64,000 nt of DNA from assembly GCA_030770545.1 (NCBI GenBank), contig CM061105.1:17290001-17354000 (forward strand). The letters run 5' to 3'. Shown piece by piece: positions 35,347-47,905 of this stretch. Origin of the DNA: Macropodus opercularis. Lineage: Eukaryota; Chordata; Actinopteri; Anabantiformes; Osphronemidae. Numbering within the stretch: the stretch's first letter is position 1; each line of letters opens with the position of its first letter. Both the position numbers and the translations under genes were made by a program. Under the pieces are notes generated by a model that saw only the letters and a program-made list of their open reading frames with translations, searched no databases and was not told the DNA's origin.

Positions 35347-38300
35347 ATGATGAACGGCGGCGGCAGGATCAAGAACGAGCCAGGTAACGCACACGGACGT
35401 TCTTCATAGGCAGGGGTCAAAGGTCATCGGCCGTTTAGCACAGGGCACCCGTGACTTTCACGTCTATCGCGTCGGTCAGCGTGTGTTGTCTCGTCACAGA
35501 TGACTGGAGCAAGGAGGATTGTCTGACGCTGCTGGAGAGGATTCGCGGTCTGCTGCCAGACGGCGACGCCATGAAGTATAAGACCACGGAGTCTCACTTT
35601 GACTGGGAGAAAGTGTGTTTTGGCAGCTTCAGCGGTGACATGTGTCGTCAGAAGTGGCAGAAAGTCTCATCTGAGGTACCTGACGCGACTGGAGCTGACC
35701 TGGTTCCATGCATCTAACGTCCTTCACCCTTAAACGCCCTGAGGACCTGGTCGTCGGTGTTCAGCAGCTCTCTGTCGTTTTAGTCAAACTCTAGAATCTC
35801 TAAATGTTTCCAATAGCTAACTGTTGTTTGGATGAGCCGGTAGGAACAGAGAGTGAACAGAGACTGAAGTTACCGCCGTCGTCCCAGCGTGAGGTGTGTG
35901 CTTGTGTTTCAGGTCCGTAAGTACAGAACCATGACGGAACTCATCGTTGACGCCATTGAGTTTGTAAAGAACCCCTACAAAGGGAAGAAACTGAAGGTGA
36001 GACTAATCAAATTAGCAGAATGAAGCGGTGGCAAAGTGCTCCTCTGACCTCTGACCTGTTCCAACAGACTCACCCCGATTTCCCGAAGAAACCCCTGACT
36101 CCCTACTTTCGCTTCTTCATGGAGAAACGAGCCAAATATGCCAAAATCCACCCAGAGATGAGCAACCTGGACCTGACCAAGATCCTGTCCAAGAAATACA
36201 AGGAGCTGCCTGACAAGAAGAAGGTCAGTCGCTGAGTCCAGGACTTTCACCCTGAGAAACGCACATCGACCCCGGCGGCGTGATTGGCTCTTAATTATTT
36301 CATCCTTTGTCGTACTTGAGTTAGTAAACTGACGAACGGGGATCAGAGAGAAGAAATATAAACATCTATTTCAAGTTCACTTCTATAAGCACAATAACAA
36401 TTCAGTCGTTTTCACGTAGCACCAACAAAAGTCACCTGGAGGCACAAGTGCAGGTTTAAGATGATGCTTCTGACATTATGTTGTATTGTCAGGTCCATAA
36501 CTTATGGAAACACCGACCACGTTGACTCAACATTTCCTTCCTGTTTCCTTCAGCAAAAGTACATCACAGAGTTTCAACGAGAGAAAGAAGAATTTGAGAA
36601 GAACATGGCTCGATTCAAGTGAGTTGTAACAGCGGGAACTTCACTGATCCACTTCGTTCATCATCCGAGTAAAACTGCACGATGAACAATGCTTAACCTG
36701 CAGGGAGGAACATCCGGAGCTGATGGAGGAAAGGAAGAAGTCAGAACTGCCAGAGAAACCAAAAACCCCTCAACAGCTGTGGTACAACCATGAGAAGAAG
36801 ACGTACATGAAGCTGCACCCAGAGGTACACAAAGACACCGGCGCCGCTGAGAGTCGGACCTCTGGTCCGAGGAGCCGCTGACTAACCCGACTGTCTGATC
36901 CAGGTGAGTCAGAAGGAGCTGAAGGAGGCGCTGAGGAGGCAGTGGTCCCAGCTGTCTGACAAGAGGAGACTCAAGTGGATCAGCAAGGCCCTGGAGCTCC
37001 AAAAGGACTACGAGGTACCACTCCAGACTAGACTGAACCAGAACCAGACTGCAGCCAGAATTCATTCAAAATTCATCTGACCAAAGTAAAACAACATACA
37101 CCTGAGTACAGCAGACACTGACCCAGACTGACTGGACTTGGTATCGGGTTCGGTTACGAGTCTTAGAAGCAGGCTTCGACCGCTGGACTGTGAGTGTTTG
37201 TGTGTGTGCAGGACAGCATGCGAGCATATCACGAAGCTCATCCAGACGCGAACTCGGACGATCACGTCCGGTCCGTCCTCACCAAAGCAGAGCGACAGCT
37301 GAAAGACAAGTTTGACGGACGACCGACGAAACCGCCACCGTGAGTCCGGGCCAACAGACGAACCCCAGCGAACGCGGGCCCGGTCTAACCGTGTGTTCTT
37401 TCCTAGTAACGGCTACTCGCTGTACTGCGCCGAGCTGATGGTGAACATGAAGGACGTCCCGAGCACAGAGAGGATGGTGCTCTGCAGTAAACAGTGGAAG
37501 ATGATGACACAGAAGGAGAAAGACATGTTTCAGAAACGCTGTGAGCAGGTTGGTACCAGCGGGTCCGCATCGGACCTTCAGCGGGAGGAGGCTGCGCCTT
37601 CATGTCTGTCTGTGCTTTCAGAAAAAGAAGCAGTACGACGTCGACCTGCAGCGGTTCCTGGAGGTACGTGGCGGCCGACCGCTCTTATGTGTGAAGCCTC
37701 AGTGGGGCAGTGCTTTAATCAATGGCCTTGTGCTCGTCCAGAGTCTCCCAGAAGAGGAACGGGACCGAGTCCTGACCGAGGAAAAACTCGGAGGGTCCAG
37801 GCTGGGAGTGAACGTGGCCTCCAGTCCGCACAGAGCCAAGTCTCCTTCCGTCAAGGTCTGACACCTGCTGTACTTGACCCGCACTTGTGACTGAATGTTT
37901 CTGTGTGCGAGCCCACACGTTTGGACCTCTGCCTCCTTCCTCAGAGCTGGTCCAGGTGAACCAGCGGCCGTTGGCTCTAGCTCGTCTCGCTGTCGCAGGC
38001 TGTGTTCAGGTTGTCCTAGTGCTCGAGCTGAGCGTGTCCCTGTTACTGTGATCACATTATCCCAGGAGCGGTGTCGGGAGACGGAGGCGGAGCCGTGGGT
38101 CTCAGCCGGACCACAGAAGGAAAAGCGAGACGGGAAAAAGACAGCAAAGCTTCCAGAGACGCCAAAAACAGCTGAGGAGATGTGGCAGCACAGCGTGATC
38201 GGGGATTACCTGGCTAAGTACAGAGTGAGTTACCTGATGATCAGACAGGCTTTTATTGTGAAAGCGCTCCCAGCAAACAGACTGACCTTTGTGTTCTCAG

Positions 38301-40105
38301 AGCGACCGCAGGAAGGCCCAGGCGGCAATGGAGGCTGCCTGGAAGTCGATGGAGAAGAAGGAGAAGATTCCTTGGATCAAGAAGGCGGCTGAAGACCAGA
38401 AGCGTTACGAGGTTCAGTACCAAGCTGTGGTCAGTGAGCCACTAACCCCACGTCTGCCGAGGCTGCAGTATTTCACTTCACTAATCCAACAGCTCCTCCT
38501 TCACCAGGGCCATGACGCTCACTTTTACTGAACTCGGTTCTGTTTTGTGTTGCAAACTGCTGGCGTCCTGCAGAGGGAGCTGTCAGACATGAGGGCTCCG
38601 GCTCCGGCGGCTCAGGGCCAGAGGAAGCCCAAGTTTGACGGAGAACCGAAGAAACCTCCAGTGTGAGTCTGGACTCCTGCTGTTTGTGTCAGATGTGGCT
38701 CTTTATTGAGTTGACTGTTTGGAAGGAGCAGTGTAACGGTGACTTGACCAAAGACCTTTACACAGCGTCTCCCTCTGCTCCCTGGTTCCAGGAGCGGGTA
38801 TCAGATGTTCTCCCAGGAGCTGCTGACCAACGGAGAGTTGAACCACTTCAGCTTGAAGGAGCGGATGGTGGAGATCGGGAAGAGGTGGCACAAACTGAGC
38901 CAGAGTCAAAAAGACAAGTACAAGAAGCTGGTGGAGGAGCAGCAGGTGGAGTACAAGGCGGAGCTGGAGGCCTGGGTCAAGGTACGCGGCTCCACTTCTG
39001 AACAAACGTCAGCGCAGAACGTTTCCCCTCGTTTCAGTCTGATGCGTTTCTCCCTTCTGTTCTCAGTCCCTGTCTCCACAGGATCGAGCCGCCTATAAAG
39101 AGTTTTCATCCTCGGTGAGTTTGTCTTGTCCAAACATTACACAGACGGTGTGATGCAGAACCACCGTGGACTTCTCCAGCTGCTACTGTGTAGCATAAAC
39201 TAACGGGACCAGCTAAGATGCCAAGCAGGGCTACGCTAATGCTAAAATCTTATGGGTCTTCTGTCTGTAGAAACGCCGCAGCACTGCTAAAGTTCGCAGC
39301 AGCCCTGCACCCAAGGTTCGCGTGACGGCAAAGGGGAAGCCGGCCAGTTCCAGAACCACGACGCCTGGAGTCGCGGCGAACAAGAGGGCGATGGCGTACA
39401 GAGCCAAGGTAACACGCTACACGAACGGCAGCGTTTCAGGATTAGAACAGTGCAAACCTCCGTGGTCACGAGCTCCAGACTCGTCCACACGGATCACAGA
39501 GACGACAAATGATCAAAATCCACTTGAAGGTTGTCTTCTAAAGCCTTACTGCTGCAGAAGTGCTTCTCCCAGTTTCAAACCCTCAGTGCTGTGAAGTCAC
39601 GTCTTCATCTTCCAGCAGGACATGTCTGACTCGGATGAGGAAGAAGAGAAGAGCGAGTCATCGGACTCTGACGAAGAGGAGACGTCTGGAAGCACCGACA
39701 GCGACGACGACGACGACGAGGTGAGAAAACATTTGATTGGATGAATGTTCAAACCAGTGGGTCCAAACAAATACTGACATCTGAGGCAGATAAGAAATGA
39801 ATAAAAAAAAAAAATGTCCTTAATCCCATCAAATGCAAATGAGCATAAAAGTCGATGGTAAACAACCTGAATGTCTGAGGCCAGAGGAGGCCGAGAAACA
39901 AATTAGCATCACCCTCATTAACAGCCTTCGTGCTGTTGGTTGGGGGAGGAGCTGAAGGCTGCAGCTTCCTGGAATAAGCCCGGAAGCATTTTACCTCCGA
40001 TTATTGATCAGCCCTGATTAATGAACGAAATGAAAAATGTTTCCTCAGAACGACGACGACGATCAAACTTCCTCAGAGGAATCCAGCGACTCGGACTCTG
40101 ACTAG
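35347..40105 (+). CDS. ubtf: Nucleolar transcription factor UBTF-like, HMG box 4 missing
   Basis: UBF is the HMG-box architectural factor of rDNA chromatin for RNA polymerase I. Nineteen exons give about 690 aa (human 764): 35347-35383, 35500-35675, 35913-35996, 36068-36223, 36554-36618, 36704-36824, 36904-37014, 37212-37339, 37407-37548, 37622-37663, 37742-37855, 38066-38224, 38301-38411, 38574-38662, 38792-38981, 39067-39114, 39271-39408, 39616-39720, 40049-40105. HMG box 1 lies at about residues 101-170, box 2 at 186-250, box 3 at 291-353, a block matching human box 5 at 417-482 and box 6 at 508-573. The tail (638-690) is acidic and Ser-rich. The segment with human box 4 (PKRPVSAMFIFSEEK) has no counterpart between exons 37742-37855 and 38066-38224. 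Exon 18 begins CAGCAG, a tandem acceptor. The first of two adjacent ATGs was taken. It could be the fish paralogue often named ubtfl. Confidence 0.92.
39616..39621 (+). other. Tandem (NAGNAG) splice acceptor of ubtf exon 18
   Basis: The exon is preceded by TTCCAG and starts with CAG, so splicing after either AG is possible. It would add or drop one glutamine just before the acidic tail without changing frame. Confidence 0.55.
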
Positions 40106-40406
40106 TTCTGCCCCGTCCCTCTCATTGGAGGACAGGCTGTGCAGGCCACACCTCCTCATCTGCCAGTCATCCTGGCAGACCAATGAGAAGCAGTGACATC
40201 ACTGCAGCCCCGCCTCCTCTTTGAGGGGCCTTGATTAGTGGTTATCACTGGTACGTTTTCCGTTTTTATGGAGTGTTGGTTTTTATCAGATGGACATTTG
40301 AGGAGGAGACGGAGCCAGTGTGTGTTTTTTCTTTTCTTTGCTTACTGGTTATTAGTTACAGCTGAGGGAGGACAGTTCAACCTCCAATCAGCCGTCTGCC
40401 TGAGAA

Positions 40407-40420
40407 AATAAACAAATAAA
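40407..40420 (+). terminator. ubtf poly(A) signals
   Basis: Two AATAAA hexamers (40407-40412 and 40415-40420) lie about 300 bp after the ubtf stop, followed by a T-rich stretch. This is a good cleavage/polyadenylation context. Confidence 0.65.
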
Positions 40421-41368
40421 TGCACTTTTTGTCATTTGTATTGTCTGCTTTCATTTTGACACTGCAACCAACATGACTCACAATCACAACTCAACATTTT
40501 AAACAGACTGAATTTCACTCAGGCCTCAATTTAGACACAACTCCAGACACTGGATTTGAGTCAGATTCTGGCTTCTGACAAGATTCTGACATTTGCTGTT
40601 TAAAGTGAAATCAAACCACACAGGAGAGTCTGGTTAGGATTCAGGTTTTATAGACATCTGAATTAATAAACTTATAGAATATAAACAAAGTTCAATGTGT
40701 CCGTCACCCGATACAAATAAATAATCTGACATCAATCACCCACACTAAGCTCCAGGCCTTTGGCACACACCCACCCACCACATTACCATGGTGACACCAA
40801 TCCCTCCTCTGCTGTGTACACTCAACTCCAGTACCCATCAACCCCTGCTTCACCTACAGCTGCACTGTAACAGATGCTCAAACATCTGTATCATTGCCAT
40901 CACCATGGTTACCAATTGCAAAACCAGGGGCTGAAGAACCCCACCCGAAGAAAGAAAATATATATATTTCTGCATCTACGCAGCAACTAATCTGATCACA
41001 GCAACATCAACATCCACTGCTTTTCCAAACCTGCACAGGTGAGATCAGCAGCTGTCGCGCTCACTGAAAATATTTCAATGTGAAATATTTAAGTTTACAA
41101 TGTCCGCAGTTCATTCCACGTCAGAGCTGATTATTATGGAGTAAAAACAAGGTGTAAAGAAAGAACTCAACAGCTGCACTGAATGAGCATTTTGAATGTC
41201 AGGTTGGTTGGTGGCGGATGAGTTCAGCCCCAGGAGGGAACAGAATCTTAACCCTTCACTGATGCTGGTCCTTCAGCTCTTCTGCTGCCTCATCAATGAC
41301 GGCTGTGGCTAAAAGTTGTTGTTTCTGATTTGTCCAACATGTGTTTACAGTCACAGAATGAGTGACAG

Positions 41369-41374
41369 TTTTAT
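41369..41374 (-). terminator. Candidate fastk poly(A) signal
   Basis: Plus-strand TTTATT gives AATAAA on the minus strand, about 190 bp downstream of the fastk stop at 41565. The spacing fits a short 3' UTR. Confidence 0.45.
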
Positions 41375-41564
41375 TGATTGATTTAATTTGAATGTTTATA
41401 AATAAATTGTTAATTGCAGCTGTAATCGGAGCAAAGGTGACTGTGCAGGTGAAACCTCAGGCTACGCAGCGCTGCTGAGTGTTCTGCTAAGAAGGTGCTG
41501 ACCTCTGACCCCAACCACAATTCAGACTACAGACATGCACACGCACACATCTGCACACAGAGCG

Positions 41565-44500
41565 TCATAGTGGGACATCCAGCAGCTTCTTATGCAGGTA
41601 CTGCTTCACCTCATCGATGCCATTCAGCTTCTCCAGTTCATGATACGGGAGCTAAGAGGGAACAAGTGACAAGAAACTGATTTTGTTTGTTCTAAAGACA
41701 CGTCAATGGCAAATCAAGGTGGTGGAGAGATGTGGGAAATGGAAATAAAGTAAGTGGAATCGTTCACCTGAAGGATGATATATCCCAGAAGCCTTAGGTG
41801 TCGGTCTCTCATGGCCCGGGACCCAACCAGAACCTCAGAGTTGTGACAGTAATGCCACTTGTCATTGACTGACATTATGATCCTGCAGAGATAGTTGAAC
41901 ATCCAATACCTGTAATACATGATGTGAAACAGGCCGAATCAAACTGTGAGGTGGACTGACCTCTTGATTTGTCTCTGGTCTGCTGTGGGGTTGTCGGGGT
42001 CCTGACGATCTGAAGGGTGCAGCTGTGTAGGCGAAGCTCTGTCAGCCTCGCATCCCTCGGAATATGTCACGCCCTCATAGAAACATGGCAGCTTGCAGTC
42101 TGCCTCCTGGCCCCCCGGGGGACCTGTTCCTGCCTCATCCTCCAGGATTTTCCCAATAGAAAACTGGAAGAGTGAGTCCGGGGCCGTGGCCCCTGGAGGT
42201 CCCTGGGCCCCTGCTGGGGCCAGGGCATCGGATGGTGGGCTGCTGAGCGTTGAGCTGTCCTGGCTCTCCAGAGAGTGCTCCTTCGCTAGAGTAGAGTAGT
42301 ACTCTGCTGTAGGGACATAATACTGGCCATAGTCCAAAGGACCACCATTAGACCCAGACCGAGGGGGCCCTGAGGGCACCGCGGGCCCCGTTGTACTCCG
42401 GATGTGGTGCGGCAGGAAGGACCTAGTCTCCATGGACTCGCTCACCTGACACACCTGCTCAGTTCCCTGCTCTAGCGCTGCGAATGGAGAAAACTTCTGA
42501 AACTCTGCAGTAACCATAGCAACTGCTCCATCAGGCAGTTTGGGCGCTATGGCGACGCAGGATGGAGGAATGATGCTAAGACCCAGACCAGCACCAGTCC
42601 TTATAGGCAGAACCCGGCCAGAACCATCCATCCACAGAACAAAGTCTGGAAATGACGGAATAAGATCACAAATGTTATTCACTGTGGATCCCGAAGGGCT
42701 CTCACTTGTGGTTATCTCATCAAATAACTTATATTTGCTACAAAATGAACCACGCTAGTGAGGAAAATAACGACACTGAAGCACAGCCGTACTGGGGCGG
42801 AAGCTTCTGTGCACTCAGCAGGTGTGTGCTAAATAATTTGAGAGCTGCACCAGTAACAATAACCTAATATGCAATGAACCGCTAAGTTGGGTCGCTCAGT
42901 ATGTATTTAGATCCACGTCTGCCTTGCTGGAATGTATATTTTAGTTTGCGTCTGAAATGTGACGCTGGCTCTGTCACTGTAGCTGTTTTGTGTTCATTTG
43001 AATTTATAAACTACATTTTTGGAAAAGTGACAAAACAGTAGTACCTGTGTAATATCCTGGGGCAAGAACTTCATCCTGCTTGTAGTTTTGTTCTCCAACC
43101 AGCTGGCGTAAGGCCTCAGCCACCAAACCTTTATAACTTCCCAGAAGAGAAATTGATTAGAACAAATTATCCACACATCAACGGTCATATATAACTACAT
43201 TACACTTAATTATAAAGTACCAACTCACAGTAAAAGTCATCTCAAGGCACTTTACAGATTAAGCTTTAAGACCTTACAGAAATGCTCTTCTATAGAAAAC
43301 CCAACAAATCCCGCTGAGCAGCACCAGGACACAGGGGAAAAGACACCTGTGCCATAGCCATCAGGTTAAAACCAAAGGCACAGCCAGAACCAGTCATCTG
43401 ACCACAACAGTGTCCAGCGTTACCTGTACTTGCGGTTGACCTCGTCAGCAGTCAGAGCGTGGTCAAACATCAGGACCTTGTGAGCGTCCTGCAGACGCGG
43501 CCCAGCATACTCTCTGTACTCCAGCTCCACGGCAGCGTCCAGCAGAGAGAGGTACCTCCGGACTATCAAGGCGTACGGACTGTCTGTGGAGCGGACACAG
43601 AGTCAAACGTTTCACTGGCTGTAGGTAGGTCGCGCTGCAGTGGCGTGAGACTGTGGTACTGACTGGTGACGTTGCTGATGAAGGCTGAGGAGAAGACGCG
43701 GTGCAGCACTAGGCCGGGGAAGTGTCCCAGCTGGAAAAGGGACATGAGGATGTTGACGGTGGCAAGAGGCGAGCTGAGCGCCTTCAGCTCCACCACCTCC
43801 TCCAGCCGAGAAAAGAACTGCTTCTCGTTGGATGGACGGTAACTCATCCTGCTAAACGGGAACACGAGCTTCTGGATCACCTGAGGACAGAGACAACGAC
43901 ACCTGCACAGTCCCGTCCACACCTAGTGAAGACCATGTGAGCGCCTTTCCCATCATTACCTTGCTGTCCAGGTAGTCTGCCTTCTTCACCAAGAAGTCTG
44001 CGATGGTGTCCAGCAGCCGGGTCTCTCTCAGCCGATGGCGAGCGATGTACTTGGCGATAAGGGCCATGGTGTAGGGAGTGATGCTGTCCACCTTCTTTGG
44101 CAGCTCGTCTGACAGGTTAACACACGTCAAACCAGCCAGATGTTAGATATATTCAATAAAAAAGCTGTTTTTGTGAATGATGCTTGTGTTTACTTGAAGA
44201 CAGCCTACATCCTGATCTGCAACCCTGAAACTAGGTGAAGAGGAACCAAAGGAGACAAACATAAAAGACGTTAGCTTTCTTCTTGTTTGTCAACAGAACA
44301 AGCAGCATCAGGTTGAGCAGCTGGACGGGGACTAAGGGGAGTCGACTGAAGGAAGGTCAGGGTTAGAATCCACGTTCTCCCTGAGTCTGGACTATCCAGG
44401 GTGAACCCGTCTCTCGCCTCACGAGGACCGAGTGAGTGTTTGAGTCTCTGTGATTACTGACAGATTTAGCTTCAGCTACCGAGCTTGTAACGAGTAATTT

Positions 44501-46539
44501 TCTGACTTTGCTATTTGAGCGTCAGTGTCAGTGCTTCCGGTGGAGTCAGTAACGTGGTCCCACAGCCTGTTCCTGTGTGTTGGCCCCTTCCAATGACGTA
44601 CCTGCCAGGCTGCTGATGAACTTCTCCTGGCGGTTCTGGTAGAACAGGTGAGAGCTGAAGATTAACTCCAGGCTCTTGTTACTCGCCTCTCGGGTGCAGG
44701 CTGACAGCATTTCGTCGAGCAGCGCCATCTCTTGGTCACGAACCCCACTGACGCTGGCCAGAGTGTGTTTGACCACACGCAGGATTTTCCTGAAGGGTGA
44801 CGTTCACACACATCATCTCATCTCATCCACTTACATCCCACTATTTCATGGCATGACTTTGTGCCTTCTTTCTTGTTCAGTCAACCTTTTGCTACTAGAA
44901 CCCTACCTACCTACAACTAAATCACAGGAGCTTATCTTTGCCCAATGTTCTCTATAGGATTTGAGAGCTGAGAACCTTTCAGTGAGTTTAAAGTGAGAGG
45001 CGAGACGCGACTGGTCCTGCTCTACTGAATGTGTCTGGGAGCTTTTGACCAGTGGTTGATGACACGCATCAAGACATCAACAGTTCTTAGGTTCTTAGGC
45101 TCCGTGCTGTGTTAGAAATGATGTTCAGCTAAACAGTCCTTGTTTCCTAAGCCAAACTTCTGACCGTTCCATCTGTCGCTGCCATAGCCTCTACTGCTAA
45201 CTGTGCACATTACATCATATGTAAACTAATACATGTTCCAGATCTGGTAGGCAGAAGCAAGATGTCATTTTTGATTTGACTCACTACTCAACCTTGCTGC
45301 TCAGTATCCCCCACAATAAACAGCACATTCTCACCTGTTGGTAAGCAGCTGCTCAGGGTTGGGGGGGTTGTTGGTATTGTTGTTAGCAGAGGTTGCGGCA
45401 GCATCCTGCAGCTGCAGCGAGTGCCACTTCAGTCTGTAGTACGACAGCAGCAGGAACAATGTCTGCGGGTGGCGCTCCCTCTCCAGGTTCTTCTCTAGTC
45501 CGGCCAGGCAGGCCTCGGTCAGAGGGTGCTGGCTGCCTGGATGCAGCTTCATGCTAGAGCTGAACACCATGGAGACGTCCTTCTGGTTAAACTGGCTTAG
45601 TCTGGACTGGGACTCTGCCTCCAACACCTGGACCACCTGAGAGTCACTGGGAAGACCTGAGCATAGACAACAACAAGAACAGAAGATTCATGAATAAAAA
45701 CTGATCATGACAACAGTGACGGCTGGGTCTTATCTGAGTTAGTACACGGTGGTCTCTAACTGGCTACTAACAGGTCCAGGGCCACCTGATGGTGTCAACT
45801 CACCAAGAGCAGCCACAGCATACAAACAGTTGACGATGCTGAAGTTGTCAAACTTGGCGCAGTCGTTGACGATGGCATCGCACAGTGTCTGGAAGTCCTG
45901 GTGCTCAAGGACCTGGCGTCCATCCCTCCCCTCCGCAGGCTCGGGGTCGTCCCCCGGCGGCCGCGCGGGTGGTGCGGCCTGCAGCAGCTGGCCGATCTTC
46001 TGCAGGGCGACGGGGTAGTGGTTGTGGGAGATCTTCGCAGGGTTTTGGGTGACCCAACGCAGAACCTCGTCAGGCTGCCGCGAGCGCTCGATCAGGCGCT
46101 TCATGGTGAAAAACGTGTCGTAGCTCATCTTCTCGTGGATGAAGTTCCACGTCTTCTTCCTGCTGCCACTGCCCCCCCCAGCCATAGCCCCCCCTGTGTA
46201 TGTGTGGAAGTGGTGCTGGTAGTGAGGGGGCAGTGGGGGCGGGACCAGGTGCGCAGGCTGTGGGTGGGCATGGGGGTGATAATGGTGGTGGAAGTGAGCT
46301 CCTCTGGGGGCATCGGGGCGGCCCTGATACACTGGATAGGTGGGGGGAGGTGGAGCCGGGTGTTGGTGAGGGGGGTGGGGAGCCTCGAGCATGGCTAGCC
46401 CCGCCCTTCGCCCCTGTTTAACTCCGCCTCCTCCCCCACCTCCTCCCCCTGCCGTGCTGTAGAGGCGGGTGGCGTACATGGAGACGAAGGGGCGGGGGGC
46501 TCGGCTCAGGAGGCGCCACCCAGTGGACAAACACAGCAT
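41565..46539 (-). CDS. fastk: FAST kinase (FASTK), expanded form
   Basis: FASTK-family proteins bind RNA in mitochondrial RNA granules; FASTK itself is tied to ND6 mRNA processing. Ten exons, 45804-46539, 45335-45656, 44602-44789, 43960-44108, 43664-43880, 43424-43583, 43045-43136, 41961-42645, 41768-41882, 41565-41651, join in frame to 916 aa. The N-terminal 30 residues are basic, acid-free and hydrophobic, as in a mitochondrial leader. A His/Pro/Gly-rich stretch follows. The FAST domains include MALIAKYIARHRLRE, TVNILMSLFQLGHFPG and YALIVRRYLSLLD, the last nearly as in human FASTK. The C-terminal RAP domain (about residues 855-910) has KWHYCHNSEVLVGSRA and LRLLGY. The 685-nt exon adds about 228 low-complexity residues before RAP. 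Human FASTK has 549 aa, so this form is much longer. An upstream in-frame GTG was not used. Confidence 0.92.
43210..43331. repeat. Dispersed 'caaggcactttacag' fish repeat in a fastk intron
   Basis: The block 'gtcatctcaaggcactttacagattaa ... aaacccaacaaatccc' (shown in parts) is a very common teleost dispersed repeat. A related copy is at 47787-47905, with 'tttatttatatcgcgcca', 'tctcaaggctctgtaca' and 'acccaacaaatccc'. It is non-coding. Confidence 0.65.
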
Positions 46540-47585
46540 AGTCCAACAGCCAGGACGTCTGGGGACCACAGCGCGCCAGTCCTGCAGGACGGAACGCGAG
46601 CAACCGTTACCTCCCCATCATGTTTATCGTAGCTTTAATACCCTTAATACCCCAAAGAGCGAGTGGACACCTGCCTTCTCACCAATGCACTAGGACTAAA
46701 CCTGGGACACGTCATGTGTTTCAGGTGCAGTAACCAAGTGCAACGGCTCGAAGCTCTGACAGTTCACTTTACCGTGGGAGAGACCGCCCGGTGTCAGCTG
46801 ACCCCGGCAGCGGCCACCTGGCCCGCTCACCTGTCAGCCGACCTCCCAGAGGCTAATGTTAGCATGTAGCCAGTTAATCACCTCCACACTCACACATACG
46901 TCGAACAAACAGATGAGTTTTGAGTTCACCACTAGCCGGCAGCTGTCAGCTAGCGGGCTGGTAAACAGGCCAACTGTAGGGCGTCAAGGATTCATTTGAA
47001 CAGTTACGTGACAGAAGCAGTGAAGCTAATAGGTGCTACATGCTAACCTACGTACACAGATCAACACGTTTAAACAGATAACTAAGCTAAAATACGTAGC
47101 AAATGCCAGCTAATCCGTTAGCGTGTTAGCACATTAGCATCAATCTGTCCTCCAGGCACCGCCACCGGACAACCTGGTGATTAAACCGTTCAAACCCCGG
47201 GACAACGGGTTAGACTGTGCGTGACAGCGGCAGAGCGTTCACCTCATAGCTCAGTAAGACCGGCTGCTCCGCTCTGCCGAAACTCCTGATGCCGCTGAGA
47301 GTGCGGGTTCACCGGGGAAACAGTCAGCGGTCAGCCACTTCATTCCTCCACAGAGCCCGCAGACGCCATCATGAGCTACCCGACATGCACCTGGAGGAGG
47401 GGCGCAGCGCTGCAGCGACACCTGGCGGTGGTGTTTGTGTAGGCAATGAAACAGGCACATTATAACAGTTTAATAAGCTGTAATTCACAGTCTTACTCCT
47501 GCTCAAGGTATACAAACCGGTATTACAACCCCTGGTTTTCCAGGTTGTAAACTAAGCTGTATCTTTTTATTTCTGCTTTAGTTTC

Positions 47586-47785
47586 CGCATTTCTTCAATT
47601 CATTCATTCATCTCCTACCGCTTCCTGTCCCAGCTGGCTATGAGAGGCAGGTTCACCCTGGACACATAGAGACACACAAGTCACAGCCACGCACACACTC
47701 ACACCTACGGGCAATTTCAGCATTTTCTCCAGCTGAACCCGGGACCTTCTCGCTGTGAGGCGAGCGTGCTGGCCACCACACCACA
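47586..47785. repeat. Dispersed fish repeat, second copy of the 5.8-kb type
   Basis: It shares 'ggttcaccctggac' and 'cactcacacctacgg' with the copy at 5825-5990 and has the adjoining 'acccgggaccttctcgctgtgaggcg' of the same family. It starts with ATTC repeats. No coding content. Confidence 0.6.
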
Positions 47786-47786
47786 T

Positions 47787-47905
47787 CAATTCAAGTTTAT
47801 TTATATCGCGCCAGTTGTCTCAAGGCTCTGTACACTGAGGTTTCAGACCTGACACATCTAGACCCAACAAATCCCACACAGAGCAGCTTTTAACTGGAGC
47901 CAATC
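47787..47905. repeat. Dispersed 'tttatttatat' fish repeat, second copy
   Basis: The block begins 'aagtttatttatatcgcgcca' and contains 'tctcaaggctctgtaca' and 'acccaacaaatccc'. This places it in the same family as the repeat at 43210-43331. It directly abuts the repeat at 47586-47785, so one may have inserted next to the other. Confidence 0.6.

Larger units (their letters stand above)
40106..41564. other. Tail-to-tail intergenic region of ubtf and fastk
   Basis: It holds the ubtf 3' UTR on the plus strand and the fastk 3' UTR on the minus strand. No other exon is visible. A candidate ubtf poly(A) signal is at 40407-40420 and one for fastk at 41369-41374 (minus). The middle, about 40.4-41.3 kb, has no recognisable element. 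Confidence 0.5.

Noticed and set aside
45901..46421. Plus-strand frames rich in Gly, Val and Arg
   Set aside because: They mirror the His/Pro-rich first coding exon of fastk on the minus strand.
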